From positions 304,483 to 368,482 of the forward strand of contig NZ_FNOX01000007.1 of assembly GCF_900107155.1 (NCBI RefSeq): DNA of 64,000 bases, read 5' to 3'. Of this stretch, positions 34,158 through 43,653 are shown one piece after another; position 1 is the first letter of the stretch, and each line of letters begins with the position of its first letter. A model generated the notes under the pieces. It ran no database searches. It was not told where the DNA came from and was given only the letters and a program-made list of their open reading frames with translations. The DNA is from Pseudomonas salomonii (GTDB lineage Bacteria; Pseudomonadota; Gammaproteobacteria; Pseudomonadales; Pseudomonadaceae). A program made the position numbers and the translations under genes.

Positions 34158-34331
34158 TACCTGAACAGGCCGCCCAATGCTTTCACCGCTTGGTACTTTT
34201 CCATCGTGGCGTCCTGTGTTTGCTGCTTGGCATCGACCTTGGGCTGGGGCTCCGCGAGTTTGTTACAGCCTTTGTTGAGCTGCGCCTGTGCCGGTTTAGG
34301 GGCCTGGATGCTCAGCAGGTCAACATGCAAA
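34158..34331 (-). pseudogene. Remnant of a small Pseudomonas protein gene
   Basis: The minus-strand frame reads LLSIQAPKPAQAQLNKGCN, then KLAEPQPKVDAKQQTQDATM, then EKYQAVKALGGLFR and TAG at 34158. Only a TTG near 34331 could start it, with no ribosome site, and the frame is closed immediately upstream by TGA and by the metK terminator. It looks like the C-terminal part of a secreted or lipoprotein-type gene whose 5' end was deleted. A small genuine protein is not excluded. Confidence 0.4.
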
Positions 34332-34349
34332 GGTCATTGCGCAGGCCAT

Positions 34350-34384
34350 AAAAAGCCCCGCCGGGCGAACCTGGCGGGGCTTTT
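34350..34384 (-). terminator. Intrinsic terminator after metK
   Basis: AAAAGCCCCGCC/GGCGGGGCTTTT, ten-base loop, 15 bp after the metK stop on the minus strand. Confidence 0.88.
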
Positions 34385-34398
34385 GGTGCAACGCGTGC

Positions 34399-35589
<1,191 letters not shown>

Positions 35590-35608
35590 CTCGATGTTTT
35601 CCTGATAT

Positions 35609-36604
35609 TTACCGATGGTGAGTGTCGCCAGTCGGTCGCTGAAAGTGGCGGACCTGGATCTGGAAACCATTACGTAAACCTACATAGAGGCTTTCCCCGG
35701 GAACGAGTCCCGCAGCGGTGGCCCAACGGGCCAGATCGTCCTGTTCAAAACCCAACCAGAGATCACCGCAGGCCTCCTTGGCCCAATTCTGGTTGTGGCT
35801 GCATAAATCTGTGACCAGCAGGCTGCCGCCCGGTTGCAGCAAATTCGCCATCTGCTTGAGGGCTTCGGCGGGGGCGGCAAAGTGGTGCAAGACCATGTTC
35901 AGCACCACGCAGTCGGCCCGCAGGCTGGTGTCATTCAACGCGTCGGCCAGCTGCAGGCTGACGTTGCGCAGCGCTTCGCGCTCGCACAGCTGGCGCGCCA
36001 GCTCAAGCATTGCCGGGCTGTTGTCCAGCGCCGTCACCTGCTTGAAGCGGCGTGCCAGTTCCGGCAAGAAGCCACCGTCGCCGGGGCCGACTTCCAGCGC
36101 CGTCGCCTCATCACTGAAGCTCAGCTTGTCCAACAGCGCCAGTACGCTTTCGCGGTATTGGGGCAAACCGGCGATCAGGTCCTGTTGGGCGCGAAACTTC
36201 TCGGCTACCCGTGAGAAAAAGTCCTGGCTGGCGGCGGCGCGTTGCCCGTGGACCTGGCTGATGCGCGACTGCACGTCGCTGGGCAAGCCCAAACTGTCTA
36301 CCTCGTCGAGCAGGGCGGCGTGCAACTTGCCGCCGAGCAACTCGGTGTGGGGCAGGGCGCGACGATAAAAAATCGCATTGCCTTCTCGGCGTGTGGCGAC
36401 CAGCTCGGCCTGGGCCAGCACCTTAAGGTGGTGGCTCATGCCGGATTGGCCGATGGCAAAGATCTGCGCCAGTTCCAGCACGCCAAAAGAGTCGTTGGCC
36501 AGTGCGCGCAGCACGTTCAGGCGCAACGGATCACCGGCGGCCTTGCATAAGGCAGCCAGCTCATCGCTGTCGTCGGGACGCAAGGAAGGCACGGGTAGGT
36601 TCAT
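35609..36604 (-). CDS. ArsR-type regulator fused to SAM-dependent methyltransferase (SahR-like)
   Basis: A 331-residue fusion. Residues about 10–95 are an ArsR winged helix (RLNVLRALANDSFGVLELAQ, SGMSHHLKVLAQAELVATRR). Residues about 145–320 are a class I methyltransferase with EVGPGDGGFLPELA as the SAM-binding glycine loop. It is directly upstream of metK. The architecture and location match the SahR-type regulators of the methionine cycle, which sense SAH. A perfect 26-bp palindrome lies 41 bp upstream of its start. The regulatory role is inferred. Confidence 0.82.
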   Translation of the reverse strand: MNLPVPSLRPDDSDELAALCKAAGDPLRLNVLRALANDSFGVLELAQIFAIGQSGMSHHLKVLAQAELVATRREGNAIFYRRALPHTELLGGKLHAALLDEVDSLGLPSDVQSRISQVHGQRAAASQDFFSRVAEKFRAQQDLIAGLPQYRESVLALLDKLSFSDEATALEVGPGDGGFLPELARRFKQVTALDNSPAMLELARQLCEREALRNVSLQLADALNDTSLRADCVVLNMVLHHFAAPAEALKQMANLLQPGGSLLVTDLCSHNQNWAKEACGDLWLGFEQDDLARWATAAGLVPGESLYVGLRNGFQIQVRHFQRPTGDTHHR

Positions 36605-36644
36605 AAGGCCAGCAGTCTAGTGACGGGTGGAAATCCTCGCAAGG

Positions 36645-36670
36645 CCAATATCAAAAAGTTTTGATATTGG
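36645..36670. promoter_or_regulatory. Perfect 26-bp palindrome, candidate ArsR-type operator
   Basis: Arms CCAATATCAAAA and TTTTGATATTGG are perfectly complementary around a 2-bp centre. The position between the ArsR–methyltransferase gene and divergent tkt fits an autoregulatory operator for the former. ATATCAAAA-type half sites are typical of this regulator class. Confidence 0.7.
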
Positions 36671-36863
36671 TCGATAATCGGTCGTTATAAGCCGCCGCTA
36701 TAACCTTTAGGCGAAGCGGTGGGCCGTTTCTGCAAGCCAATGCCGGGCAAACCGCAGGAAAAACACCTTCAAGTGACTATCTGTCATTGCCCGCAGGCGG
36801 TGGCTGAGGGAAAATGCCGGTCCTTTTTTCCGTTTCTTCTATTCAAACCCCAGGAGATCAGCG

Positions 36864-38861
36864 ATGCCCAGCCGTCGTGAGCGTGCCAACGCCATTCGTG
36901 CCCTCAGCATGGATGCCGTGCAAAAAGCCAACAGCGGCCATCCCGGTGCCCCGATGGGCATGGCGGATATCGCCGAGGTACTTTGGCGTGACTACCTGAA
37001 ACACAACCCGAGCAACCCGTCTTTCGCCGACCGTGACCGCTTCGTGCTGTCCAACGGCCACGGTTCGATGCTGATCTACTCGCTGCTGCACCTGACCGGC
37101 TACGACGTCACCATCGATGACCTCAAGAGCTTCCGCCAGCTGCACAGCCGCACGCCGGGCCACCCGGAATTCGGTTACACCCCGGGCGTCGAAACCACCA
37201 CCGGTCCGCTGGGTCAAGGCCTGGCCAACGCCGTGGGCTTCGCTCTGGCTGAAAAAGTATTGGGCGCGCAGTTCAACCGCCCTGGCCACGACATCGTCGA
37301 CCACCACACCTATGTGTTCCTGGGTGATGGCTGCATGATGGAAGGCATTTCCCACGAAGTCGCGTCCCTGGCCGGCACCCTGGGCCTGGGCAAGCTGATT
37401 GCCTTCTACGATGACAACGGCATCTCCATCGACGGCGAAGTCGAAGGCTGGTTCACCGACGACACGCCAAAGCGTTTCGAAGCCTACAACTGGCAAGTGA
37501 TCCGCAACGTTGACGGCCACGATCCGGAAGAGATCAAGACCGCCATCGACACCGCCCGCAAGAGCGAGCAGCCGACCCTGATCTGCTGCAAGACCATCAT
37601 CGGTTTCGGCTCGCCGAACAAGCAAGGTAAAGAAGACTGCCACGGCGCCCCATTGGGTGACGCGGAAATCGCCCTGGCTCGCGAAGCGCTGAAGTGGAAC
37701 CACGGCCCGTTCGAAATCCCGGCGGACATCTACGCCGAGTGGAGCGCCAAGGAAAAAGGCCTGGCCGCCGAAGCCGAGTGGGACCAGCGTTTTGCTGCCT
37801 ACTCCGCCGAATTCCCGGAATTGGCCAACGAGCTGGTACGCCGCCTGGCCGGTGACCTGCCTGCCGACTTCTCGGAAAAAGCCTCGGCCTACATCGCCGA
37901 AGTCGCAGCCAAGGGCGAGACCATCGCCAGCCGTAAAGCCAGCCAGAACACCCTGAACGCCTTTGGCCCATTGCTGCCCGAGATCCTCGGCGGTTCGGCT
38001 GACCTGGCCGGTTCCAACCTGACCCTTTGGAAAGGCTGCAAAGGTGTGTCGGCCGAAGACGCCAGCGGCAACTACATGTACTACGGCGTGCGCGAGTTCG
38101 GCATGAGCGCCATCATGAACGGCGTGTCCCTGCACGGCGGCCTGGTGCCTTACGGCGCGACCTTCCTGATGTTCATGGAATACGCGCGTAACGCGGTACG
38201 TATGGCCGCGCTGATGAAGAAGCGCGTGATCCATGTGTACACCCACGACTCCATCGGCCTGGGCGAAGACGGCCCGACGCACCAGCCGGTCGAGCAACTG
38301 ACCAGCCTGCGTACCACGCCGAACCTGGATTGCTGGCGCCCAGCCGACGCGGTGGAATCCGCGGTGGCCTGGAAGCACGCGATCGAGCGCAAGGACGGCC
38401 CTTCGGCGCTGATCTTCTCGCGTCAGAACCTGCAACACCAGGTGCGTACCGACGCGCAGATCGCCAACATCAGCCGTGGCGGTTATGTGCTCAAGGACTG
38501 CATCGGCGAGCCGGAACTGATCCTGATCTCCACCGGTTCCGAAGTCGGCCTGACGGTTCAAGCCTACGACAAGCTGACCGCCCAGGGCCGCAACGTTCGC
38601 GTGGTGTCCATGCCGTGCACCAGCCTGTTCGAAGCCCAGGACGCGGACTACAAGCAATCGGTGCTGCCGTTGCAGGTCAGCGCACGTATCGCCATCGAAG
38701 CGGCGCACGCCGACTACTGGTACAAGTACGTGGGCCTGGAAGGCCGCGTGATCGGCATGACCACCTACGGTGAGTCGGCGCCGGCGCCAGCCTTGTTCGA
38801 AGAGTTCGGTTTCACCCTGGAAAACATCCTGGGTCAGGCTGAAGAGCTGCTGGAAGACTAA
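36864..38861 (+). CDS. tkt: Transketolase
   Basis: A 665-residue thiamine-diphosphate enzyme of the pentose phosphate pathway. Motifs: GHPGAPMGMADIAEVLW (about 25–41), ThDP-binding GDGCMMEGISHEVASLAG (about 154–171), and THDSIGLGEDGPTHQPVEQL (about 469–488). Followed by epd, pgk and fba, as in other pseudomonads. AGGAGATCAGCG precedes the ATG. Confidence 0.96.
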   Translation: MPSRRERANAIRALSMDAVQKANSGHPGAPMGMADIAEVLWRDYLKHNPSNPSFADRDRFVLSNGHGSMLIYSLLHLTGYDVTIDDLKSFRQLHSRTPGHPEFGYTPGVETTTGPLGQGLANAVGFALAEKVLGAQFNRPGHDIVDHHTYVFLGDGCMMEGISHEVASLAGTLGLGKLIAFYDDNGISIDGEVEGWFTDDTPKRFEAYNWQVIRNVDGHDPEEIKTAIDTARKSEQPTLICCKTIIGFGSPNKQGKEDCHGAPLGDAEIALAREALKWNHGPFEIPADIYAEWSAKEKGLAAEAEWDQRFAAYSAEFPELANELVRRLAGDLPADFSEKASAYIAEVAAKGETIASRKASQNTLNAFGPLLPEILGGSADLAGSNLTLWKGCKGVSAEDASGNYMYYGVREFGMSAIMNGVSLHGGLVPYGATFLMFMEYARNAVRMAALMKKRVIHVYTHDSIGLGEDGPTHQPVEQLTSLRTTPNLDCWRPADAVESAVAWKHAIERKDGPSALIFSRQNLQHQVRTDAQIANISRGGYVLKDCIGEPELILISTGSEVGLTVQAYDKLTAQGRNVRVVSMPCTSLFEAQDADYKQSVLPLQVSARIAIEAAHADYWYKYVGLEGRVIGMTTYGESAPAPALFEEFGFTLENILGQAEELLED

Positions 38862-38891
38862 GGCTGTAGATTGAGGTGGCTGTGCCGGCCT

Positions 38892-38982
38892 CTTCGCGAG
38901 CAAGCCCGCTCCCACATTTGACCGGGTTCACACAGTTGCAATTGTGAACCCATTCAAGTGTGGGAGCGGGCTTGCTCGCGAA
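38892..38982. repeat. REPIN-like inverted repeat between tkt and epd
   Basis: TTCGCGAGCAAGCCCGCTCC and complement with a second, nested hairpin GGGTTCACA/TGTGAACCC in the spacer. Confidence 0.9.
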
Positions 38983-39027
38983 AGCGGTCTAACCGCCACC
39001 CCATTACCCAAGGTAATCGAGAACCCC

Positions 39028-40083
39028 ATGCCTCAACCGCGTCCCTACAAAGTTGCACTCAACGGCTACGGCCGCATTGGTCGTTGCGTCTTGCGTGCGC
39101 TGTTCGAGCGAGGGGCGGCGGCCGGGTTTGAAATTGTGGCGATCAACGATTTGGCCGACATGGCCAGCATCGAATACCTGACACGCTTTGACTCCACCCA
39201 CGGCCGCTTCCCCGGCGAAGTGCGGGTTGAGGGCGATTGTCTGCATATTAACGGCACCTGCGTGAAGGTCTTGCGCAGTGCCACCCCCGAAGGCATCGAC
39301 TGGAAAGCACTGGGCGTTGACCTGGTGCTGGAATGTTCCGGTGTCTATCACACCCGTGCCGACGGCCAGCGTTTTCTCGACGCCGGCGCGCCGCGTGTGC
39401 TGTTTTCCCAGCCGATGGCCAGCGAGGCGGATGTCGACGCCACCGTCGTCTACGGCATCAACCAGGATTGCCTGACCGGCGATGAGCTGCTGGTGTCCAA
39501 CGCCTCCTGCACCACCAACTGCAGCGTGCCGCTGTTGCGCCTGCTGGATCAGGCGATTGGCCTGGATTACGTGTCGATCACCACTATTCACTCGGCGATG
39601 AACGACCAACCGGTGATCGACGCCTATCATCATGAAGACCTGCGCCGCACGCGCTCGGCGTTCCAGTCAGTGATTCCGGTGTCTACCGGCCTGGCCCGTG
39701 GCATCGAGCGACTGTTGCCGGAACTTGCCGGGCGAATCCAGGCCAAAGCCGTACGGGTGCCGACGGTGAACGTGTCCTGTCTGGACATCACCATGCAAAC
39801 CGTCAGCGACACTGACGCGACAGAGGTCAACCGGATCCTGCGCGACGCCGCCACCAGCGGCCCGCTCAAGGGCCTGCTGGCCTACACCGAGTTGCCGCAC
39901 GCCAGTTGTGATTTCAACCATGACCCGCATTCGGCGATTGTCGATGCCAGCCAGACCCGCGTTTCCGGCCCCAGGCTGGTGAACATCCTGGCGTGGTTCG
40001 ACAACGAATGGGGCTTTGCCAACCGCATGTTGGATGTTGCAGGGCACTATCTGCACATCGCCACTAAACAACCTCAACAGTAA
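39028..40083 (+). CDS. epd: Erythrose-4-phosphate dehydrogenase
   Basis: A 351-residue GAPDH-family enzyme that oxidises erythrose-4-phosphate to 4-phosphoerythronate for pyridoxal phosphate synthesis. NAD site VALNGYGRIGRCVLRALFE at the start; catalytic Cys in SNASCTTNCSVPLLR (about 155–169). Closer to Epd than Gap by neighbourhood (tkt–epd–pgk). The start at 39028 avoids a longer frame that reads through the REPIN. Confidence 0.9.
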   Translation: MPQPRPYKVALNGYGRIGRCVLRALFERGAAAGFEIVAINDLADMASIEYLTRFDSTHGRFPGEVRVEGDCLHINGTCVKVLRSATPEGIDWKALGVDLVLECSGVYHTRADGQRFLDAGAPRVLFSQPMASEADVDATVVYGINQDCLTGDELLVSNASCTTNCSVPLLRLLDQAIGLDYVSITTIHSAMNDQPVIDAYHHEDLRRTRSAFQSVIPVSTGLARGIERLLPELAGRIQAKAVRVPTVNVSCLDITMQTVSDTDATEVNRILRDAATSGPLKGLLAYTELPHASCDFNHDPHSAIVDASQTRVSGPRLVNILAWFDNEWGFANRMLDVAGHYLHIATKQPQQ

Positions 40084-40100
40084 TTCAGGAACTGCGACCC

Positions 40101-41264
40101 ATGACCGTGTTGAAGATGACCGACCTCGATCTGCAAGGTAAGCGCGTACTGATTCGCGAAGACCTCAACGTCCCAGTCAAGGACGGTGTTGTCACCAGCG
40201 ATGCGCGAATCCTGGCCTCGCTGCCGACCATCAAGCTGGCCCTGGAAAAAGGCGCGGCCGTGATGGTCTGCTCCCACTTGGGTCGCCCGACCGAAGGTGA
40301 GTTCAGCGCCGAAAACAGCCTCAAGCCTGTAGCCGACTACCTGAGCAAGGCCCTGGGCCGTGACGTGCCGCTGGTAGCCGACTACCTGGGCGGCGTTGAC
40401 GTTAAGCCTGGCGACATCGTGCTGTTCGAAAACGTGCGCTTTAACAAAGGCGAGAAAAAGAACAGCGACGAACTGGCCCAGCAATACGCGGCCCTGTGCG
40501 ACGTGTTCGTGATGGACGCTTTCGGCACCGCGCACCGCGCCGAAGGCTCGACTCACGGCGTGGCCAAGTTTGCCAAAGTCGCCGCTGCTGGCCCGTTGCT
40601 GGCCGCTGAACTGGATGCGCTGGGCAAGGCCCTGGGCGCACCGGCCCAACCGATGGCGGCCATTGTTGCCGGCTCCAAAGTGTCCACCAAGCTGGACGTG
40701 CTCAACAGCCTCAGCACCATCTGCAATCAGCTGATTGTCGGCGGCGGCATCGCCAACACCTTCCTCGCCGCAGCCGGGCACCCGGTGGGCAAATCGCTGT
40801 ATGAGCCGGACCTGCTCGACACCGCCCGCGCCATCGCCGCCAAAGTCAGCGTGCCGCTGCCGGTGGACGTGGTGGTTGCCAAGGAATTCGCCGAAAGCGC
40901 CGAAGCCACCGTCAAGCTGATTGCTGACGTGGCGGCTGACGACATGATCCTGGATATCGGCCCACAAACGGCGGCTAACTTCGCGCAACTGCTGAAAGCC
41001 TCCCAGACCATTCTGTGGAACGGCCCGGTCGGTGTGTTTGAGTTCGACCAGTTCGGCAACGGCACCAAAGTGCTGGCCCAGGCGATTGCCGACAGCTCGG
41101 CATTCTCCATCGCCGGCGGCGGTGACACCCTGGCCGCCATCGATAAATATGGCGTTGCTGACCAGATCTCCTACATTTCTACCGGTGGTGGCGCATTCCT
41201 CGAATTCGTCGAAGGCAAAGTGCTGCCGGCCGTTGAAGTGCTGGAAACCCGAGCCAAAGGTTAA
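40101..41264 (+). CDS. pgk: Phosphoglycerate kinase
   Basis: A 387-residue glycolytic kinase. Motifs: GKRVLIREDLNVPVKDG (about 13–29), CSHLGRPTEG (about 56–65), nucleotide-binding GGGIANTFL and C-terminal STGGGAFLEFVEGK. It is 17 bp after epd, within the central carbon operon. Confidence 0.97.
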   Translation: MTVLKMTDLDLQGKRVLIREDLNVPVKDGVVTSDARILASLPTIKLALEKGAAVMVCSHLGRPTEGEFSAENSLKPVADYLSKALGRDVPLVADYLGGVDVKPGDIVLFENVRFNKGEKKNSDELAQQYAALCDVFVMDAFGTAHRAEGSTHGVAKFAKVAAAGPLLAAELDALGKALGAPAQPMAAIVAGSKVSTKLDVLNSLSTICNQLIVGGGIANTFLAAAGHPVGKSLYEPDLLDTARAIAAKVSVPLPVDVVVAKEFAESAEATVKLIADVAADDMILDIGPQTAANFAQLLKASQTILWNGPVGVFEFDQFGNGTKVLAQAIADSSAFSIAGGGDTLAAIDKYGVADQISYISTGGGAFLEFVEGKVLPAVEVLETRAKG

Positions 41265-41293
41265 GGCTCGTGATCCGGAAAAGGAGCATTCCC

Positions 41294-41521
41294 ATGATCA
41301 AGTCGTTGGCACTGGTGATCGCAGCGGGCCTGTTGGCCGGCTGCGGCAGCACGCCAAGCGCTGCGCCCGAGGCGCAAGCGCCTGGGGCGGCGCCGAAAAA
41401 AAGCTGCTACCAGGCCGACTGGCAAGCCGAAACCATGCCGGTGATCAACAAGCGCATCGGCAATGAACGGCTGGAACAATACGACGCCGCGCCCAACGGT
41501 CAGGAACAGGGTTGCCCATGA
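41294..41521 (+). CDS. Small predicted lipoprotein
   Basis: A 75-residue protein: lipoprotein signal MIKSLALVIAAGLLAGC, then an Ala/Pro linker and a short C-terminal domain with two Cys (KKSCYQADW, QGCP) that could form a disulfide. AAGGAG precedes the ATG. Conserved at this place between pgk and fba in Pseudomonas (as in the PA0553 region); function unknown. Confidence 0.75.
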   Translation: MIKSLALVIAAGLLAGCGSTPSAAPEAQAPGAAPKKSCYQADWQAETMPVINKRIGNERLEQYDAAPNGQEQGCP

Positions 41522-41583
41522 CGGGTCTGATCAACTAACCGACAGCAGTGGCGGCCCTTGGGGCCGTCGTTCGAGGAGTGGCA

Positions 41584-41919
41584 ATGAAAGGCGTTTTCGC
41601 CCTGGCAGCCCTGGCCTTGTTGGCCGGTTGCAGCAGCATGAACATGTTCAACAAGGCGGCTGAGCCGGCAGACAAATGGACCACCTGGACCTGCGACAGC
41701 AAGGCCGAGGTCAACTGGCGCTTTGCCAACCCGGCCCGTTCTGAAGTGGATGTACGCCTCGGCGGTGCGGACCAGGTTTATCGCCTTAAACAAGAGGTTG
41801 CCGCCTCGGGCGTGCTGTACAGCGACGGCCAACTGGCGTTTCACACAAAAGGTGAGGAAGGCCTGGTTTACTGGGTCGCCACCGATGATTTGATTGGGCG
41901 CGGCTGTAAGGCTCAGTAA
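41584..41919 (+). CDS. MliC-family C-type lysozyme inhibitor lipoprotein
   Basis: A 111-residue lipoprotein (MKGVFALAALALLAGC) with an MliC-like domain: WTTWTCDSKAEVNWRF (about 36–51), QEVAASGVLYSDGQLAFHTK (about 71–90) and a C-terminal Cys pairing with the first. Homologues block C-type lysozyme in the periplasm. GAGGAGTGGCA precedes the ATG. Confidence 0.78.
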   Translation: MKGVFALAALALLAGCSSMNMFNKAAEPADKWTTWTCDSKAEVNWRFANPARSEVDVRLGGADQVYRLKQEVAASGVLYSDGQLAFHTKGEEGLVYWVATDDLIGRGCKAQ

Positions 41920-41950
41920 GAACACGATCTCGAAATACATGAGATCAAAA

Positions 41951-42040
41951 TGTGGGAGCTGGCTTGCTCGCGAAAGCGGTGGTTCAGCTGACGAATTCGG
42001 TGACTGGTACACCGCATTCGCGAGCAAGCCCGCTCCCACA
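41951..42040. repeat. REPIN-like inverted repeat before fba
   Basis: TGTGGGAGCTGGCTTGCTCG and complement with about 45-bp spacer, between the MliC-like gene and fba. Confidence 0.88.
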
Positions 42041-42197
42041 GTAGAGCCGGTTCCAAATCGAAATGAATGCGAACCGGACACTGCAATAACGATTCAGCAG
42101 CTCAAGCTTAACCCCTTGATCTGCAATAACTTGAATAGCAGCCGCCGCTACGGCAGGCTTGCACGATTAACGACCCTCGACCGGGAGAGACAACACA

Positions 42198-43262
42198 ATG
42201 GCACTTATCAGCATGCGTCAAATGCTGGACCACGCAGCCGAGTTCGGCTACGGCGTCCCAGCCTTTAACGTCAACAACCTTGAGCAGATGCGCGCCATCA
42301 TGGAAGCCGCTGACAAGACCGACTCCCCCGTGATCGTCCAGGCTTCGGCCGGTGCGCGCAAATACGCCGGCGCCCCGTTCCTGCGTCACCTGATTCTCGC
42401 CGCGATCGAAGAATTCCCGCACATCCCGGTGTGCATGCACCAGGACCACGGCACCAGCCCTGACGTGTGCCAGCGCTCCATCCAACTGGGCTTCAGCTCG
42501 GTAATGATGGACGGCTCCCTGGGCGAAGACGGCAAGACCCCGACCGGCTACGAGTACAACGTACGCGTCACCCAACAAACCGTGGCCATGGCTCACGCCT
42601 GTGGTGTGTCGGTTGAAGGCGAGCTGGGCTGCCTGGGTTCCCTGGAAACCGGTATGGCCGGTGAAGAAGACGGCATCGGCGCCGAAGGCGTGCTGGATCA
42701 CAGCCAGATGCTGACTGACCCGGAAGAAGCCGCTGACTTCGTGAAAAAGACCCAAGTGGACGCCCTGGCCATCGCCATCGGCACCAGCCACGGCGCCTAC
42801 AAGTTCACCAAGCCACCTACCGGCGACGTGCTGGCCATCGACCGCATCAAGGAAATCCACAAGCGCATCCCTAACACCCACCTGGTGATGCACGGCTCTT
42901 CCTCGGTACCGCAAGAGTGGCTGGCGATCATCAACCAGTACGGCGGCGACATCAAAGAAACCTACGGCGTGCCGGTTGAAGAAATCGTCGAAGGCATCAA
43001 GTATGGCGTGCGCAAGGTCAACATCGACACCGACCTGCGTTTGGCGTCCACCGGCGCAATGCGTCGCCTGATGGCCACCAACCCGAGCGAATTTGACCCA
43101 CGTAAGTTCTTCGGCGCCACCGTTACCGCCATGCGTGATGTGTGTATCGCTCGCTACGAAGCGTTCGGCACTGCCGGTAATGCTTCGAAGATCAAACCGA
43201 TCTCGTTGGAAGCCATGTACCAGCGTTACCTGAAAGGTGAGTTGAACGCCAAGGTGAACTGA
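42198..43262 (+). CDS. fba: Class II fructose-1,6-bisphosphate aldolase
   Basis: A 354-residue zinc aldolase of the longer class IIB type. Motifs: YGVPAFNVNNLEQM near residue 18, zinc HQDHGTSPD (about 81–89), GSLGEDGKTPTGY, and GTSHGAYKF (about 195–203). It completes the tkt–epd–pgk–fba cluster. GGGAGAG precedes the ATG. Confidence 0.96.
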   Translation: MALISMRQMLDHAAEFGYGVPAFNVNNLEQMRAIMEAADKTDSPVIVQASAGARKYAGAPFLRHLILAAIEEFPHIPVCMHQDHGTSPDVCQRSIQLGFSSVMMDGSLGEDGKTPTGYEYNVRVTQQTVAMAHACGVSVEGELGCLGSLETGMAGEEDGIGAEGVLDHSQMLTDPEEAADFVKKTQVDALAIAIGTSHGAYKFTKPPTGDVLAIDRIKEIHKRIPNTHLVMHGSSSVPQEWLAIINQYGGDIKETYGVPVEEIVEGIKYGVRKVNIDTDLRLASTGAMRRLMATNPSEFDPRKFFGATVTAMRDVCIARYEAFGTAGNASKIKPISLEAMYQRYLKGELNAKVN

Positions 43263-43277
43263 GCCTTAAGCGTTTAA

Positions 43278-43314
43278 AAAGAAGCCCGCAGCGATGCGGG
43301 CTTTTTTGTGGCCG
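43278..43314 (+). terminator. Intrinsic terminator after fba; left copy of 37-bp repeat
   Basis: AAGCCCGCA/TGCGGGCTT stem with T-run. The 37-bp block is repeated with one mismatch at 44926–44962, after hipA. Confidence 0.88.
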
Positions 43315-43341
43315 CGCGTTGCAGACGGAAGGTGGTTGAAA

Positions 43342-43359
43342 TGTCCGCTATAGTGGACA
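43342..43359. promoter_or_regulatory. Palindrome before hipB, candidate HipB operator
   Basis: TGTCCGCTATAGTGGACA: arms TGTCC(G/A)CTATAGTGGACA form an imperfect 18-bp palindrome overlapping a TATAAT-like sequence (GCTATAGT). HipB-type repressors bind TATCC(N8)GGATA-like sites. Confidence 0.55.
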
Positions 43360-43389
43360 TAATTATGATTAATACTTAAAAAGTCCTAT

Positions 43390-43653
43390 ATGGGTGACAT
43401 TTTGCTTATCACCAATCCTCCCTCATTTGGCGAACGGCTGAGGCAGCTGCGGCGGGCGAAGCAATACAGTCAGCAACAGCTCGCGGAAAAAGCCAGGTGC
43501 AGTCGCAAGACGATCATCGATCTTGAGGCAGGGGAAAACGTGGCTATGTATACCGTATTCAGGGTCATTACCGCGTTGGGAATGGCGCTGGAGGTGGTTG
43601 ATCGGCGCATCGACCTCAAATCCCTTGCCGAACTGGTGGAGTACGATGAGTAG
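43390..43653 (+). CDS. hipB: HipB-like antitoxin/transcriptional repressor
   Basis: An 87-residue XRE-family helix-turn-helix protein (LRQLRRAKQYSQQQLAEKAR, then RKTIIDLEAGE). As HipB it would neutralise HipA and repress the operon. The stop overlaps hipA by 8 bp. TGTCCGCTATAGTGGACA, an inverted repeat at 43342–43359, probably is its operator. Confidence 0.85.
   Translation: MGDILLITNPPSFGERLRQLRRAKQYSQQQLAEKARCSRKTIIDLEAGENVAMYTVFRVITALGMALEVVDRRIDLKSLAELVEYDE

Noticed and set aside
36858..38915. 685-codon frame antisense to transketolase
   Set aside because: Shadow of the tkt codon pattern; tkt is unmistakable and the antisense product has no recognisable motif.
38944..39027. N-terminal extension of epd
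   Set aside because: It translates the REPIN (CGSGLARESG); the family start is at 39028.
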